Source of the DNA: Medakamo hakoo | Taxonomy: Eukaryota > Chlorophyta > Trebouxiophyceae > Coccomyxaceae | Assembly: GCA_026636295.1 (NCBI GenBank) | Contig: CP089452.1 | Span: 62,001-126,000 of the forward strand | Length of the DNA: 64,000 nt | Reading direction: 5' to 3' | In this document: piece after piece, positions 40,358 through 50,483 of the stretch | Numbering within the stretch: the first letter of the stretch is position 1 | Layout of the letters: every line of letters begins with the position of its first letter | Position numbers and translations under genes: made by a program | The notes under the pieces: model-generated | Databases searched by the model: none | What the model saw: the letters and a program-made list of their open reading frames with translations, nothing else | What the model was told of the DNA's origin: nothing

Positions 40358-41387
40358 TCCACCGCCACCACCCCCGGCAACGGCCGCGCCGACCCAGGCC
40401 GCCACGCCTCCGCCGCCGCCGCCGACGCTCGCGCCCGTGGTCGCCCTTGCCGAAACGACGCCCGCTGCGACCGTCGCGCCGACGACGGTCCCTCCGTCCA
40501 CGACGGTCGCAGCCGCGACGACGCTCGCACCGGCGGCCTCGACGCCCGCGCCGACGTCGACGCCCGCCCGGACCGCCGCGCCCACGCCGCCGCCCTCCCC
40601 CACGCCGCCGCCCGCGCTGTCCGCGCTGGCCGCCGTCCTGCGCCTCGACGGGCCCGCCGCGTGGCCGTTTACGGAAACGCACGCCCGCCTGCTGGCGGCC
40701 GCCATCGCGGACAACGTCGACCGCGTCGGCGTCAAGGACGTGTCCATTTCCAGCGTCGTGGCCCTGCCGGCCGTGGCCACGGCGGGCGCGGGCGGTGCCG
40801 GCGAAACCCAACCCGCCGCCCGCAGGCTGCTGCAGGCCCCCCCGCCCGCGGGCGGCGCGGACGTGACCCTCACCATCCGCACGGGGTCCGCCCTGCGCGT
40901 CCCGCAGGCGGGCGACGACCTCGCCGCCGCCGCGGCCGGCGGCGCCCTGCGCGCGTCCCTCATGGCCGGAGGCCTGCCACTCCACTCTGTGTCGCTGCTC
41001 TCCGCCGCCGCGGCCCGGCCCGACGGCGTGTACGGCTGCGCCGCCGGCGCGTACGGGGGCCAGTGCATCGGCGGGGGCCAGCCGTCCAACGGCCCCGCCG
41101 TCCCGCCCGCCGCCTGGGTGGGCGTCGCGGCGGGCGGCCTGGTGGCACTGGCCGCGGCCGCAATCGTCGCGCGCGCGCTGCTGCGCCGGGCGCGGTCGGC
41201 AGCGGCGGCGGCGGCGGGGGCGGTCGTGGGCGCGGTGCACACCGCGCCGCCGCCTCCGCCGCCCACCGCCGCCCGGCCGCCCGGGTCGCCGACCGCCGCG
41301 GTCGCGCCGTTTTGGGCGGAGGAGGGCGGGAAAAAGGAGGGCGGGGGGGCGGGCGGCGTGGTCCGGGTGGAGGCGGCCGCGGTGTGA
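40065..41387 (+). CDS. Mucin-like type I surface protein
   Basis: Exons 40065-40116 and 40231-41387 (donor GTGCGA, acceptor AACAG) give 402 aa. Exon 1 is a signal peptide (MRLTAVALVLLVAVAVAG), cleaved probably before QETVPP. Then come a Pro/Thr/Ala-rich stalk with a run of about 20 Pro and many TTxxP-type repeats suited to O-glycosylation; a folded domain of about 120 residues (RLDGPAAWPFTETHARLLAA, VGVKDVSISSVVALP, RRLLQAPP, ADVTLTIRTGSALRVP, LMAGGLPLHSVSLLS), which resembles the SEA-like module common in algal surface proteins; a Cys-containing YGCAAGAYGGQC; one membrane helix (WVGVAAGGLVALAAAAIVA); and an Ala/Pro-rich tail. It is probably a cell-surface or wall glycoprotein; the ligand is unknown. 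Confidence 0.8.
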
Positions 41388-41594
41388 AAGGGTGGGTGGG
41401 GGTGGAGAGGAGCGAGGGAGAGCGCCGCGCCCCGTCCCCGTCCCGTGTCTCGTGCCCCGCCCCGTCCGTGTGTGTGTGTGTGTGATAACGCCTGCCGGCA
41501 TCATAAAAAGATTGCGCCCGTGTGTGGCTAGGTTTCTCACTCTCTCTCTCTCCCTCTTTTTCTCTCTCTCTCTCGACCCACCTCACGCGCACAC

Positions 41595-42568
41595 TCACTT
41601 CCCGCCGCGCGCGCTCCGCGCCGCCATCCGCACACTGAGCCGGTCCCGCGGCGCGTACCGGTCCTTCAGGCCGTGCCGGGCCAGGGCCTCGCCGTACCGC
41701 CCAAAGTCCGACCGGCGCAGGTACTGCAGCAGGGCCCGCCGCTTGGCCAGCAGCATGTCCAGCCCCCGCCGGGACGCGTGGTCCTTGCGGTGCGTTTGCA
41801 GGTGGGACGACAGTTCGGCGATGCGGTGGGTCAGGATGGCGACTGTTTTGTTTTTTTCGAGGGGTGGGGGTGGGGTGGAGTGGGGTGGGGGCGTGGTGTG
41901 GTGAGGGGCCCGGCAGCGACCCTGCCGCCCGCCTTCAACAGAAAAACGAAACATTGGCTTGGAAAACGCCCACACGTGTCGTGGTGTCGCTGCACAGGCC
42001 TCGCACTCACACGCACACACACACACACACCACGGTGGCGGCGGCGGCGGTGAAGGGCCGTCCCGTAAAAGAAAAACGCACTCTGCACCTCGGACGAGCC
42101 GGTGTCACCGTCTCCACGGGCCGCCGCTTTGGCCGCGGCCGCCCGGCGCGCAGCGGCGCGGGCTTCGCGGGACAGGAGGGATTCCTCGCTGAGCAGGCGG
42201 TCGACCAGGTCCGGGCGGGGCGGGCCAGGGACGGCTGCGTGTGTGTGTGGTGTGCGGTGTGTGGGGGGTGGAGGCGGTGGAGGCGGTGGAGGTTGGAGCA
42301 AGCGCGGCACGGCGCGCAAAGAAACGGGTCCGCCACATCCCGCCACCCATTCCCCCAACTCACCGTCCGCCGGGCGCACGGGTGGCTGCACTGCCGGGAT
42401 GAAGCGGGCGGCAGGCGTGGAGGTGGAGACCGCCCGCAGGGCGGCGGTTGACGCCGCCGCCGCCGCGGCGGATGCGCTCGCACCCAAGCTGCCAGGCCCA
42501 GCGCCCGCCAGCAGGCCGCTGGCGGCGCGCAGGGCGAGGGTGGCAGCAGTGGTGGACGTGCCGCGCAT
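41595..42568 (-). CDS. Organellar ribosomal protein uS15
   Basis: Exons 42568-42364, 42234-42082 and 41842-41595 (donors GTGAGT and GTGCGT) give 201 aa. The first 65 residues (MRGTSTTAATLALRAASG...) lack acids and are Ala/Ser/Arg-rich, a targeting peptide. The S15 core is classical: DTGSSEVQ-IAILTHRIAELSSHL (formed across the last junction), QTHRKDHASRRGLDMLLAKRRALLQYL and RYGEALARHGLKDRY. uS15 binds the central domain of small-subunit rRNA. Mitochondrial location is more likely, since plastid uS15 is usually plastid-encoded, but the leader does not decide it. It is divergent from the CRTISO-like gene. Confidence 0.93.
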
Positions 42569-43051
42569 CGAGAGGGGCGGGCGCGCGGACGCACGCGAGA
42601 GCACACACGGGTCCCCTGTTGCGTCGATCGGCCGTTCGTCGAGTGACACGGCTCTAAAGCACCGAGCGGCCGTGCGCGCCGACACACCAGCATTGGCAAG
42701 GAAGGAGGGGGCTGACCACACACACCAAGCCGCGCCCGCCATGCCGGCCCTGCCAGCCCCCTTGCCAGCACGGCCAGGCCCTCGTCTAAAAACACCGCCA
42801 CGCCGAGGAACGGGCAGCGGCGACGGCGCGCGCCGCCAACCACGCCGCGTGGCGGCCTCGGCCGCGACGCCCGCCGACCTGGCCGACCCTCCGCCGCCCT
42901 CGACTCGGTCCTTGCCGGCGGTCCTGGCGTCCACCCCACGCCCGGCGGGCGCGGCGTCCCCAGCAGCAGGTGAGATTTAAGCAGAGAGTGGAAACGAAAA
43001 CGGCGGCGGCCCGTCCTTTCCATCCACCACCACCACCACCCCCTTCCTCCC
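42569..43051. promoter_or_regulatory. Bidirectional promoter interval uS15 / CRTISO-like
   Basis: 483 bp between divergent starts. The uS15 frame stays open upstream of its ATG, so an earlier in-frame start is conceivable but would give a non-targeting Arg/Gly-rich leader. A CCA-rich stretch (43021-43049) precedes the CRTISO-like ATG. Confidence 0.35.
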
Positions 43052-44891
43052 ATGTCCTCTCCATCCACCCGCGCGCGCCCGCCACCGCCACCCACGCCGC
43101 CCATCCCACCCCACCCCGGCCATCCAGCCCTCTCCGCCGACTATGTCGTCATCGGCTCCGGCATCGGCGGCCTGTGCGCCGCCGCCCTGCTCGCCAAGTT
43201 CGGCCACTCCGTCACCGTGCTGGAAGCCCACGACCGGCCGGGCGGCGCGGCGCACTCGTTCACCCTGCGCGGGCACGAGTGGGACGCCGGGCCCTCGTTT
43301 TTCGCGGGCCTGTCGTCACCGGGCGCGGGGGGCGGCGGCCTGTCGTCCAACCCCCTGTCCCAGGTCCTGGCCGCGCTGGGCGAGGCCGTGCCGGCCGTCG
43401 GCTACGACCGGTGGATCACGCACCTGGGGGATGGGGGCCCCGCCTCCCCAGCCCCCTTCCCCGTCATCGCGGACGGGCGGGCCTTTGCGGCCATGGTGGC
43501 CCGCCAGGGCGGCCCGGCCGCGGCAGCGCAGTGGGCGCGGCTGGAGGCGCTGATGGCCCCCCTGGCAGAGTGCGTGGCGGCGCTCCCCGCCGCGGCGCTC
43601 CGCGCCGACCCGGGCGTCGTCGCGACCGCCGTGCGGTCCGCGCCCTCGCCAGTGGCCCTGCTGCGCGCCGGCCTGGCCGCCCCCCGCCTCACGGCCCCCT
43701 TCTCCAGGCTCATCCAGGAAGCGGGCGTCACGGACCCGTGGCTGAGGGGGTGGCTGGACCTGGAGGCGTTTGTCCTGAGCGGCCTCACCGCGGACGAGAC
43801 GATCGGCGCAGAGTGCTTGTTCATGTTTTGCGAGCGGCACAAGGTGGGTGTGTGTGTGTGTGAGTGTGTGAGAGAAGGGGGGTGAGAGGGGGTGGGGCAT
43901 CCCTCACACCCACCCCTACCCCTCCCTCCCTCACCGACGCCCCCCACGCCGCCGACTAACTAACGCCGACACACACACACAGCCTTCCCTCACCCCGAAA
44001 CTGGAGTACCCGCTCGGCGGCTCTGCCGCCCTGGTGTCCGCCCTCGTCCGCGGCTTGGAAAAGCACGGCGGGCGCCTGGTCACGCGCGCGGCCGTGTCGT
44101 CCGTCTCCGTCGACGGGTCCGGACGCGCCGACGGCGTCACGGTGTCGGGGCCGGGCGGCGAGCCCCTGGCCATCGCGGCCCGCAAGGGCGTCATCTCCAA
44201 CGCGTCCGCCTGGGACACCGCCCGCCTCGTCCCGCCGCACGCCGCGGGCGCCGCCCGCCTGGCGGCCGACGCGGCCGGCACCCCACCCCTGCGCTCGTTC
44301 ATGCACCTCTTCGTGGGCATCGACGCGGACGGCCTGCCGCCCGGCGGCGCGGCGCACGGCCACCACCTGTTTGTCCGGGACTTGACCGCTGGCCCGCCCC
44401 TGACCGCCCCGCAAAACGTGGCCATCGTCGCCGTGCCGTCCGCCTTTGACGGCTCCCTGGCCCCGCCGGGGTGCGCCACGCTCCACGCCTACACCGCCGC
44501 CAACGAGCCGTGGGAGGACTGGGCGGGCCTGGAGCGGGGCAGCCCGCGCTACGAGGCGCTGAAGGAGGAGCGGGCGGCCGTGCTGTGGTCGGCCCTGGAA
44601 CGGGCCGTGTGCCCCGACGTCCGCGCCCGCGCCCGCGTGTCGCTGGTCGGCACGCCCCTGACGCACGCGCGCTTCCTGCGCCGCCACCACGGCACGTACG
44701 GCCCGGCCATCGACGCGGGCACGGCGTCGTTTCCGGGCCCGGCCACGCCCGTCCCGGGCCTGTGGCGGTGCGGGGATTCCTGCGCGCCCGGCGTGGGCGT
44801 GCCGGCCGCCGCGGCGTCGGGCCTGATCCTGGCCAACACGGTGGGCGGCCTGGGGGCGCAGTGGGCGCTGTTGGGCGAGCTGGGCGTGTGA
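43052..44891 (+). CDS. Carotenoid isomerase-like FAD oxidoreductase (CRTISO family)
   Basis: Exons 43052-43843 and 43983-44891 (donor GTGGGT, acceptor CACAG) give 566 aa. A Pro-rich leader is followed by the dinucleotide fold DYVVIGSGIGGLCAAALLAKFG (G35-x-G-x-x-G40) and LEAHDRPGGAAHSF, the family FAD motif. Also visible are GHEWDAGPSFFAGL, WLDLEAFVLSGL, LEYPLGGSAALVSALVRGLEKHGG just after the junction, ISNASAWDTARLVP and the C-terminal GLWRCGDSCAPGVGVPAAAASG, which closes the FAD site. This set fits the CRTISO / CRTISO-like / phytoene-desaturase branch acting on carotenoids in plastids. The 30-residue leader is poor in Arg, so the targeting is unclear. Whether it isomerises prolycopene or acts on another polyene cannot be told from sequence alone. 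Confidence 0.9.
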
Positions 44892-44967
44892 GTGTGAGTC
44901 GCTCAGTCCTTTTTTCCAGTCCCACCCCCCCACCCCACCCCACCCCCCATCCCCCACCCCCATCCCA

Positions 44968-46705
44968 TCACTCCACCTTCATCCCGCTCGGCCCCGCCCG
45001 CCCGGCATCCCGCACGAACACCCGCCTCCAGCCCGCTTCATCCCCTGTAAATCCACCGGGCGCTAGCACGGCCGGCAGGGCGGCCCCCGCGGCCGCCGCC
45101 GCCGCCACCCTGTCCGCCGTGCGGGCGAGCGTGCCTTCCACCAGTCGCGCGATGACCGGCTTCAGCCGCTCCCCCGACGCGCCGACGTCCGGGTCCGCGT
45201 TCGCTTCCAGCAGGAACGGCCGCCAGTCCTCGTCCACCATGAAATCAAAGCCGAACAGCTCCCAGGCCGACGGCAGCGGGAAGAAGGAGAGCTCGGCACA
45301 GACGGCGGCGAACGCTTCACCGATGAGCTCGCTGGCCTGGCCCATCAGCGTGGCGGCCCGGTCGGTGGCGGCGCCCAGGTCGTCCCCGTTTTCCGAGGCC
45401 AGGGCGGCGGGGAGGTCGGCCAAGCTCAACGCCAGGCCGGCGTCGACGGGATCGGCGGGCGGCGGCGGGCGCGCGGGCGGGGGGGCGGCCCCCCCGCCCA
45501 TCAGCCGGCCCCACCACGCCTTCGCCGTCGCAGCCCACGACGGCGGCGCGCCGCCTCCGCCATCCGCCCCTGCACGGCACGTGTTGGTCAGGTGGGCGTC
45601 TAAATCGTTCAGCGGCGCGGTCCCGCCCCCGGCCCGCGCGTACGGCCGCCGCGCCCGCAGCACGAGGGCGGACTGGAACACCCACACCTCCAGCGCGCCG
45701 ACCGCGAGCGCGTACACCCGCAGGTGCCACTTCCGCCCGCCCAGCAGGTGCGGCGGGTGGACGTAGCGTTGGACCACCCACTCCGACGCGCCTGGCGCGG
45801 AGGCCAGCGCGGCTTTCAGACCGGCGGCGCTGTCTATGATCGCGACGCCGCACGCCCGGTTCGTCAGGGAGGGCTTGGCGATCCAGGTCCCCACCCGCCC
45901 CGGCGCCGCGTCCCGGACTTCCGGCAAGTCCGCCAGCGCTTCATCCACGTATTCGGGGTCGTCGACTTGCAGGACGTGAGTTTCTGGGAGCGCGGACGCC
46001 AGCAGCTGGGCGGCCGGGCTGGCCTTGTGTTTGGCCGTCCACTTTTTCAGGTTGAACGCCAGGTGCGCCTTGCGCGTGAGGCCTTTGCGCACGCAGTAGG
46101 ACGAGACGGCCGTGGCACCGGCGTGGGCGCGGGACCAGTCGATGCGCTCGTACTCGCCCCAGTGGAACAGGGAGGTGGCGGTGGCTGGGTGTGGTAGGGC
46201 GGTGGTGGTGGGCGCGTCGCCGTCGTCGCTGCTGTTGCCGGGCTTGCCTTCGCCGCTCGGTTCCGGGTCCGCGCGGACTACATCCCAGGCGGTGCGGGAC
46301 GCGAACGCGGACAGGACGAGGTCGCTGGATGGGTTGAGGGGGGGGGAATGGGATGGGATGGGATGGGAGCAGGATGGAAAGAGGGGGGGTGCGTTGAGGA
46401 GAGCTGGTGATGAAAAAGCACGCACGCACACACACACACGCCACAACTCACCGGAGGTAAGAACATTCTAAATCCACGGTGGCGGTGAGGGCTTGTGGCG
46501 GCGGCTGTGTGCTTGCTCCTTCGCACACGCCGTCGCAGCCTGCCGGGCGGCTAGGTGTGGCGACCGCAGCCGCGGCTCCTCGTGGCCCGCCACCGGACGC
46601 GAGTAGACTCTCATCCTTTCCTCCTCCAACCCCGGGAGTGAATGGACTGGTCAGGGCCGCGATCCAACGCGCGGTCTCACGCGGGGAGTCGGGCCAGTAG
46701 GCCAT
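44968..46705 (-). CDS. Tubulin-tyrosine ligase family protein
   Basis: Exons 46705-46452 and 46324-44968 (donor GTGAGT, acceptor CCAG) give 536 aa. The ATP-grasp features of TTL enzymes are in order: YCVRKGLTRKAHLAFNLKKW, GTWIAKPSLTNRACGVAII (ATP-binding), ASEWVVQRYVHPPHLLGGRKWHLRVYALAVG, LNDLDAHLTNTC and the metal-binding FDFMVDEDWRPFLLEANADPD. The splice junction yields LECSYLRDLVLSAFASRTAW. The N-terminal 90 residues are Pro/Ala-rich. The family ligates an amino acid to tubulin or another acceptor; the compact form without an extended microtubule-binding domain suggests a TTL or TTL12-like acceptor range, unproved. It is divergent from a GNAT gene. Confidence 0.92.
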
Positions 46706-46879
46706 TGTTGCGCGATTCAAGGAAAACGTGAAAGTGAGGGGGCATGCGTTTGTCCACACCGCAAATAGAGAACAGGGACGTCCGACAGCACAGCGACCGC
46801 CCTCCCCTTGGCCCGGATGCATGTACAGGCAGTGCCACACCGCACACCACATCCACCGACACGAGCGCAGCGCGGCGTG
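46706..46879. promoter_or_regulatory. Bidirectional promoter interval TTL / GNAT
   Basis: 174 bp between divergent start codons. Promoter role inferred from geometry. Confidence 0.45.
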
Positions 46880-47425
46880 ATGGCGGCCGCATCCAGCACT
46901 CCACCGCAACCACCGCCTCGCTTCCGCCCGGCCCGCCCCGCCGACGCGGCGGCCATCCGCTCCATGGTCTGGGCGGCACGGATGAATCCTCTGGGCCTGG
47001 ACCCGGCGCGCTTCCTGGTGGCAGACGGGGAAGGAGGCGGCAAGCTTGCCGCGATCGGGCAGCTCGTCCCGCTGGAAGGCGGAGGCGAAGGCAGCAGCGC
47101 GGCGGCCGCAGAGGTCCGCTCGCTCGTCGTCGATGAAACCGCACGCGGCCGAGGTGTGGGCGCGGCTCTCCTTGGTGCCCTCGTCGCGTCCGCCCCGCCG
47201 GGCACGCGCTCAGTCTGGTTGACGACGCTCGCCAAACGCGCGCCATTCTACGAGCGCGCCGGCTTTGCGGTAGTGCCGCCGCCACCAGGGGGGGGCGGGT
47301 GGTTGGCGGGCAGCCTGTCAGCGGCGGACCTCCCGCGCGCCATGCGCTTTGAAGTGGCCGCGGGCGCTGTCGTCGCCCCTATCCTGGGCGGAGACGCGCT
47401 GGTCGTCATGAGGAGGGAGCTGTGA
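46880..47425 (+). CDS. GNAT-family N-acetyltransferase
   Basis: Intronless, 181 aa. The fold order is RFRPARPADAAAIRSMVWAA (motif C/D start), FLVADGEGGGKLAAIGQLVP, then EVRSLVVDETARGRGVGAALLGALVA, which contains the acetyl-CoA pyrophosphate loop (RGRGVG), and SVWLTTLAKRAPFYERAGFAVVP (motif B, with the conserved FYERAGF). All signature elements are present. The substrate is unknown; the domain stands alone, as in many plant and algal GNATs of bacterial type. The Gly-rich GGGGWLAG loop near the end is an insertion typical of local low complexity. Start at the first ATG after an upstream in-frame GTG region. Confidence 0.9.
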   Translation: MAAASSTPPQPPPRFRPARPADAAAIRSMVWAARMNPLGLDPARFLVADGEGGGKLAAIGQLVPLEGGGEGSSAAAAEVRSLVVDETARGRGVGAALLGALVASAPPGTRSVWLTTLAKRAPFYERAGFAVVPPPPGGGGWLAGSLSAADLPRAMRFEVAAGAVVAPILGGDALVVMRREL

Positions 47426-47502
47426 AAAAAAAACGAGTCTGTGTGTTCTGTCCCTTTTTTTCAGCATGACCGCCCCACCCCACCCCCTCCCCCTCCCTTT
47501 TT

Positions 47503-48648
47503 TCACCTGCGCCGCACCGCCCGCACCGCCAGCCCCGCCGTCGCCACGGCCAGCGTGCCCCACGTCAGCGCGTAGTTGCGGTGGTCGGCGGGTGTGACGG
47601 CCACGGCCGTTATGTCGGCCAAGCGGCGCGGGGCGGGGTAAGACGGACCGGGCGCTGCAGCGGTGGTGGACAGCGAACCCGTCCGCCCGCCCAGCACGTC
47701 CATCGGCGGCGGCGCGCCGCCGCCACGCGGCACCGGCGGTGGTGCGACATCGGGTGCGAGAGCCTCCAACAGTGGGACGGGGCCGCACGCGCCGGCGGCC
47801 GCGGCCAGCGCGTCCGGGTCCATCCAGTGCCACTCCCCCGCCGCGGGGTTGTTGGGCGGGACGAACCGCGACGGCGCCTCCGCCCGCCTCACCACCGCCG
47901 ACAGTGTGACGGCACCGGCTGGCTCTGCAGCCGGCGCCTCCTTCCAGGAGGCCGGCACCCAGCCGCGCGCGACGAGCGCGATGACGGAGCCGCCCGGCCC
48001 GTCCAGGAGCGGGGTGACGACCTGGAAGCCGGACACCGTCGCGCCGCCCGGCGCCGACCGCGGGCGCGGGCCGATGAACGCGGACCGGTCGTGGGCCAGG
48101 ACGCCGGCAGCCGTGACGCGGGTGAGTTCGGGGGAGTGGGGTGGGAGGGCGGCGAGGGGGAGCGGGTCGGCCTGTGGGCGGATGATGGGCGGGTGGGCGG
48201 GTGGGCAGGGGTCGGGCTCTCGACCTGGGAGCGCGCGCGGGTCCCCACCCCACCCCACCCCACCCCGCCCCGCCCCGCCCCGCCCCCCTCTCCCTTCCCG
48301 CCTCACCTGCACCGCCCGCGCCCAGCCCTCCAGTTGTGCTTCCTTCCAGGCTTTGCGGTCCACCTGCCAGTGGCACAGGTAGGCGGCGGCGGCGGGCGGG
48401 ATGAAGAGGAGGAAGCGGGTCCATGACGGGGGCGGGGGCGGGGGGGCGGGCGCGCGGCCGTCGCCAATGCGCGGCAGCCTGGGGCGGCGTCGTGGGCTGC
48501 GTGCGTGGACTGCCAACCAGACGTCTGTTTGGTTGCTCGCCGCCGGGCAGCCGCAGCCCAGGAGGCCGCGGCGCGGCGCATGGGACCTGGGTGCTGCGGC
48601 GGCGCGCTGTGCTGCGCGCGCGGGCAGAGAAAGAACAGAGTGAGCCAT
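47503..48648 (-). CDS. SURF1: SURF1 cytochrome c oxidase assembly factor
   Basis: Exons 48648-48307 and 48171-47503 (donor GTGAGG, acceptor CACAG) give 336 aa. The N terminus MAHSVLSLPARAAQRAAAAPR is a mitochondrial presequence. Two membrane helices flank the intermembrane domain: RFLLFIPPAAAAYLCHWQVDR at the start and NYALTWGTLAVATAGLAVRAV at the end. Between them are the SURF1 motifs VTAAGVLAHDRSAFIGPRPR, GFQVVTPLLD, SVIALVARGWVPASW, RRAEAPSRFVPPNNPAAGEWHWMDPDALA and DITAVAVTPADHRNYALTW. SURF1 acts early in complex IV assembly, in heme a delivery. The intron also stays open in the same frame, so retention would not stop translation. It is divergent from the MFS gene. Confidence 0.93.
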   Translation of the reverse strand: MAHSVLSLPARAAQRAAAAPRSHAPRRGLLGCGCPAASNQTDVWLAVHARSPRRRPRLPRIGDGRAPAPPPPPPSWTRFLLFIPPAAAAYLCHWQVDRKAWKEAQLEGWARAVQVRREGRGGRGGAGRGGVGWGGDPRALPGREPDPCPPAHPPIIRPQADPLPLAALPPHSPELTRVTAAGVLAHDRSAFIGPRPRSAPGGATVSGFQVVTPLLDGPGGSVIALVARGWVPASWKEAPAAEPAGAVTLSAVVRRAEAPSRFVPPNNPAAGEWHWMDPDALAAAAGACGPVPLLEALAPDVAPPPVPRGGGAPPPMDVLGGRTGSLSTTAAAPGPSYPAPRRLADITAVAVTPADHRNYALTWGTLAVATAGLAVRAVRRR

Positions 48649-48827
48649 CTAGCTCCCCGGCCTCTGTCTGCTCTTCGCACACCGACGACGCCAACAACCA
48701 CTCGTTTTCTGCAGCGGCGCGAGCCCTGCCCCTTTGTGCAGAGACGCCAGGCGGAGAGACCCCCGACTTACAAGGCCCCTAGCACTAGAGGGGAGAGCGA
48801 GGAGGCGAGTGGCGTACGGGAGGCAGG
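48649..48827. promoter_or_regulatory. Bidirectional promoter interval SURF1 / MFS
   Basis: 179 bp between divergent start codons. Promoter role inferred. Confidence 0.45.
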
Positions 48828-50366
48828 ATGATGGACGGCGGGCGTGGACATGCGCAGGCTGCGCCCGCACCACCGCCACCACCGCCACCGCCTGAAGCCC
48901 TCCCACCCTCCCCTCCGCCCGACCGCCGGGGTTACCGCCTGCTCCTCCTCCTCGTCTCCGCGTACGTGGCAGCCGCCATGGTGGCCGCGCCCGCCCGGCC
49001 GGCCATCATGACGGATTTTTTCGCGTCCCGGGCCGCGGGCTTTCCAGTGTCGTGCCACCGCGAAGCCACAGCCAGCGCCGCGTCCCTCCCTCCGACCTGC
49101 GGCCCGGCGCACGCGAGGGCGGTGTGGTGGGCGGCCGCGACGGATGCGGTCGCCAACCTCTTCTTAGCGACGGCGTTGGCGCCCGCCGCGGGCGCGGCCA
49201 GCGACGCGGCCGCCGCCCGCGTCCCGTTCCTCGCCGCGGCCCTCGCCGCGGGCGCGGGCCCGCCGCTCGCCCTGGCCGCCCACCTCGCCGCCGGCGCCTC
49301 CCTCTTCTTCTACTTCCCGGCCAGTGCACTGGCGACGGCGCTGCCGGGGCCCGCCATGATTTTCGCGTACACGGCCGACGCCCTGCCGCCCGCCGACCGC
49401 GCGGGCGGGTTTGGCGCCGTCGGCGCGTCGCTGTGGGTCGGCGTGATCGGCGGCGCCCTGGCCGGCTCGCGTCTGAGCCCGCTGGCGGCGGCGGTGGTGG
49501 CGGCCGCAGGGACGGCGGCGTCAGCGGCGGCCGCAGCCCTCATCCTGCCGGAAACGCTGGCCGGGGGCGGGCGCGGCGGCGGTCCGCCCGCGCCGACGCC
49601 CGCCCCCGTGGCGTCGTCGCCCTGGGCCGCCCTGCGGGCCCGCCTCGCGTCCCGCACCGGCCCGTACGCCGGCCTGGTCTCCACGCTGGGCCGGCACAGC
49701 CTCTACATCCGCCTGTCCGCCATCGTCCTCCTCACCGGCATGGTCGCTGACGGCTCGTCCGAAGTCCTGGCGCAATTCCTGCAGGTGCGCGTCCGCCCGC
49801 CCGGCTCCTTTTCTGCCGGCGACCAGGGCCGGCTCCTGGCGGCGCTCGGCGCGGCCTGCCTGGTCGTTCAAGCGGTCGTCCTGCCCCTGATCTTGCGACG
49901 CACGACGGAGGCCACGCTCCTGGCCGTCGGGATTGCGGGCGCGGCGGCCCAGTGCCTGGGGCTGGCCGCCTGGCGCCATCCCTCCGCCGCGGGCGCGACC
50001 GCCCTCGTCGCGGGCGCGGGCGCCGTCGCGTCGCTGGCCTCCCCAGCCATCGCCGCGCTCAAAGCCAATGCAGCAGGCGAGGACGAACAGGGAGCGGTGC
50101 AGGGCGCGCTGGCTGGAGCGAGGGCGGTGGCCAGCGGCGTCGGCCCTTTAATTTTTGCGGGCGCTTTCGCGTGGGGGACGGGCGGCGGTGGGAGGGGCGT
50201 GGGCGCGCCGTATGCGCTTGGCGCAATTTTGTCCTTAGCGGCCCTGGCCCTGTGCGGCCGGGTCGGGGCGGACGCGGAGGCCGTGGCCACGGCCTCGGCG
50301 GGGCGCGACAGCAGCGGCGGCAGCGGGAGTGGCGGCGGTGTGACGGAGGCCGACGCATTATTGTGA
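48828..50366 (+). CDS. Major facilitator superfamily transporter (MFSD14/TetA-like)
   Basis: Intronless, 512 aa. Twelve or so hydrophobic segments begin with RLLLLLVSAYVAAAMVAAPARPAI. The fifth-sixth helices include FGAVGASLWVGVIGGALAGSRL, and the cytosolic loop has ALRARLASRTG. The second half starts LYIRLSAIVLLTGMV. DEQGAVQGALAGARAVASGVGPLIF is the family C-motif-like sequence seen in MFSD14/HIAT1 and TetA-type proteins. Loop 1 has GFPVSCHREATASAASLP, an extended region with two Cys. The N-terminal 30 residues are Pro-rich and cytosolic; the tail is Ser/Gly-rich. It would be a proton-coupled solute carrier with unknown substrate. Its 3' end faces MED14. Confidence 0.85.
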   Translation: MMDGGRGHAQAAPAPPPPPPPPEALPPSPPPDRRGYRLLLLLVSAYVAAAMVAAPARPAIMTDFFASRAAGFPVSCHREATASAASLPPTCGPAHARAVWWAAATDAVANLFLATALAPAAGAASDAAAARVPFLAAALAAGAGPPLALAAHLAAGASLFFYFPASALATALPGPAMIFAYTADALPPADRAGGFGAVGASLWVGVIGGALAGSRLSPLAAAVVAAAGTAASAAAAALILPETLAGGGRGGGPPAPTPAPVASSPWAALRARLASRTGPYAGLVSTLGRHSLYIRLSAIVLLTGMVADGSSEVLAQFLQVRVRPPGSFSAGDQGRLLAALGAACLVVQAVVLPLILRRTTEATLLAVGIAGAAAQCLGLAAWRHPSAAGATALVAGAGAVASLASPAIAALKANAAGEDEQGAVQGALAGARAVASGVGPLIFAGAFAWGTGGGGRGVGAPYALGAILSLAALALCGRVGADAEAVATASAGRDSSGGSGSGGGVTEADALL

Positions 50367-50483
50367 CACACCCGTAGAATTTTGTCCAGGGGCGTTGAGA
50401 GAGGAAAAAGGGGGACGGGCGTCCCCCTGTTTTTTTTTTTCGTTGGTGTGTAGCGTTCGCTGTCGTCCCACACGCAGCAACAT

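Noticed and set aside
48172-48306. SURF1 as an intronless gene
   Set aside because: The frame is open, but the 135-bp segment is Gly/Arg/Pro-rich with GTGAGG and CACAG borders, and removing it restores collinearity with SURF1.
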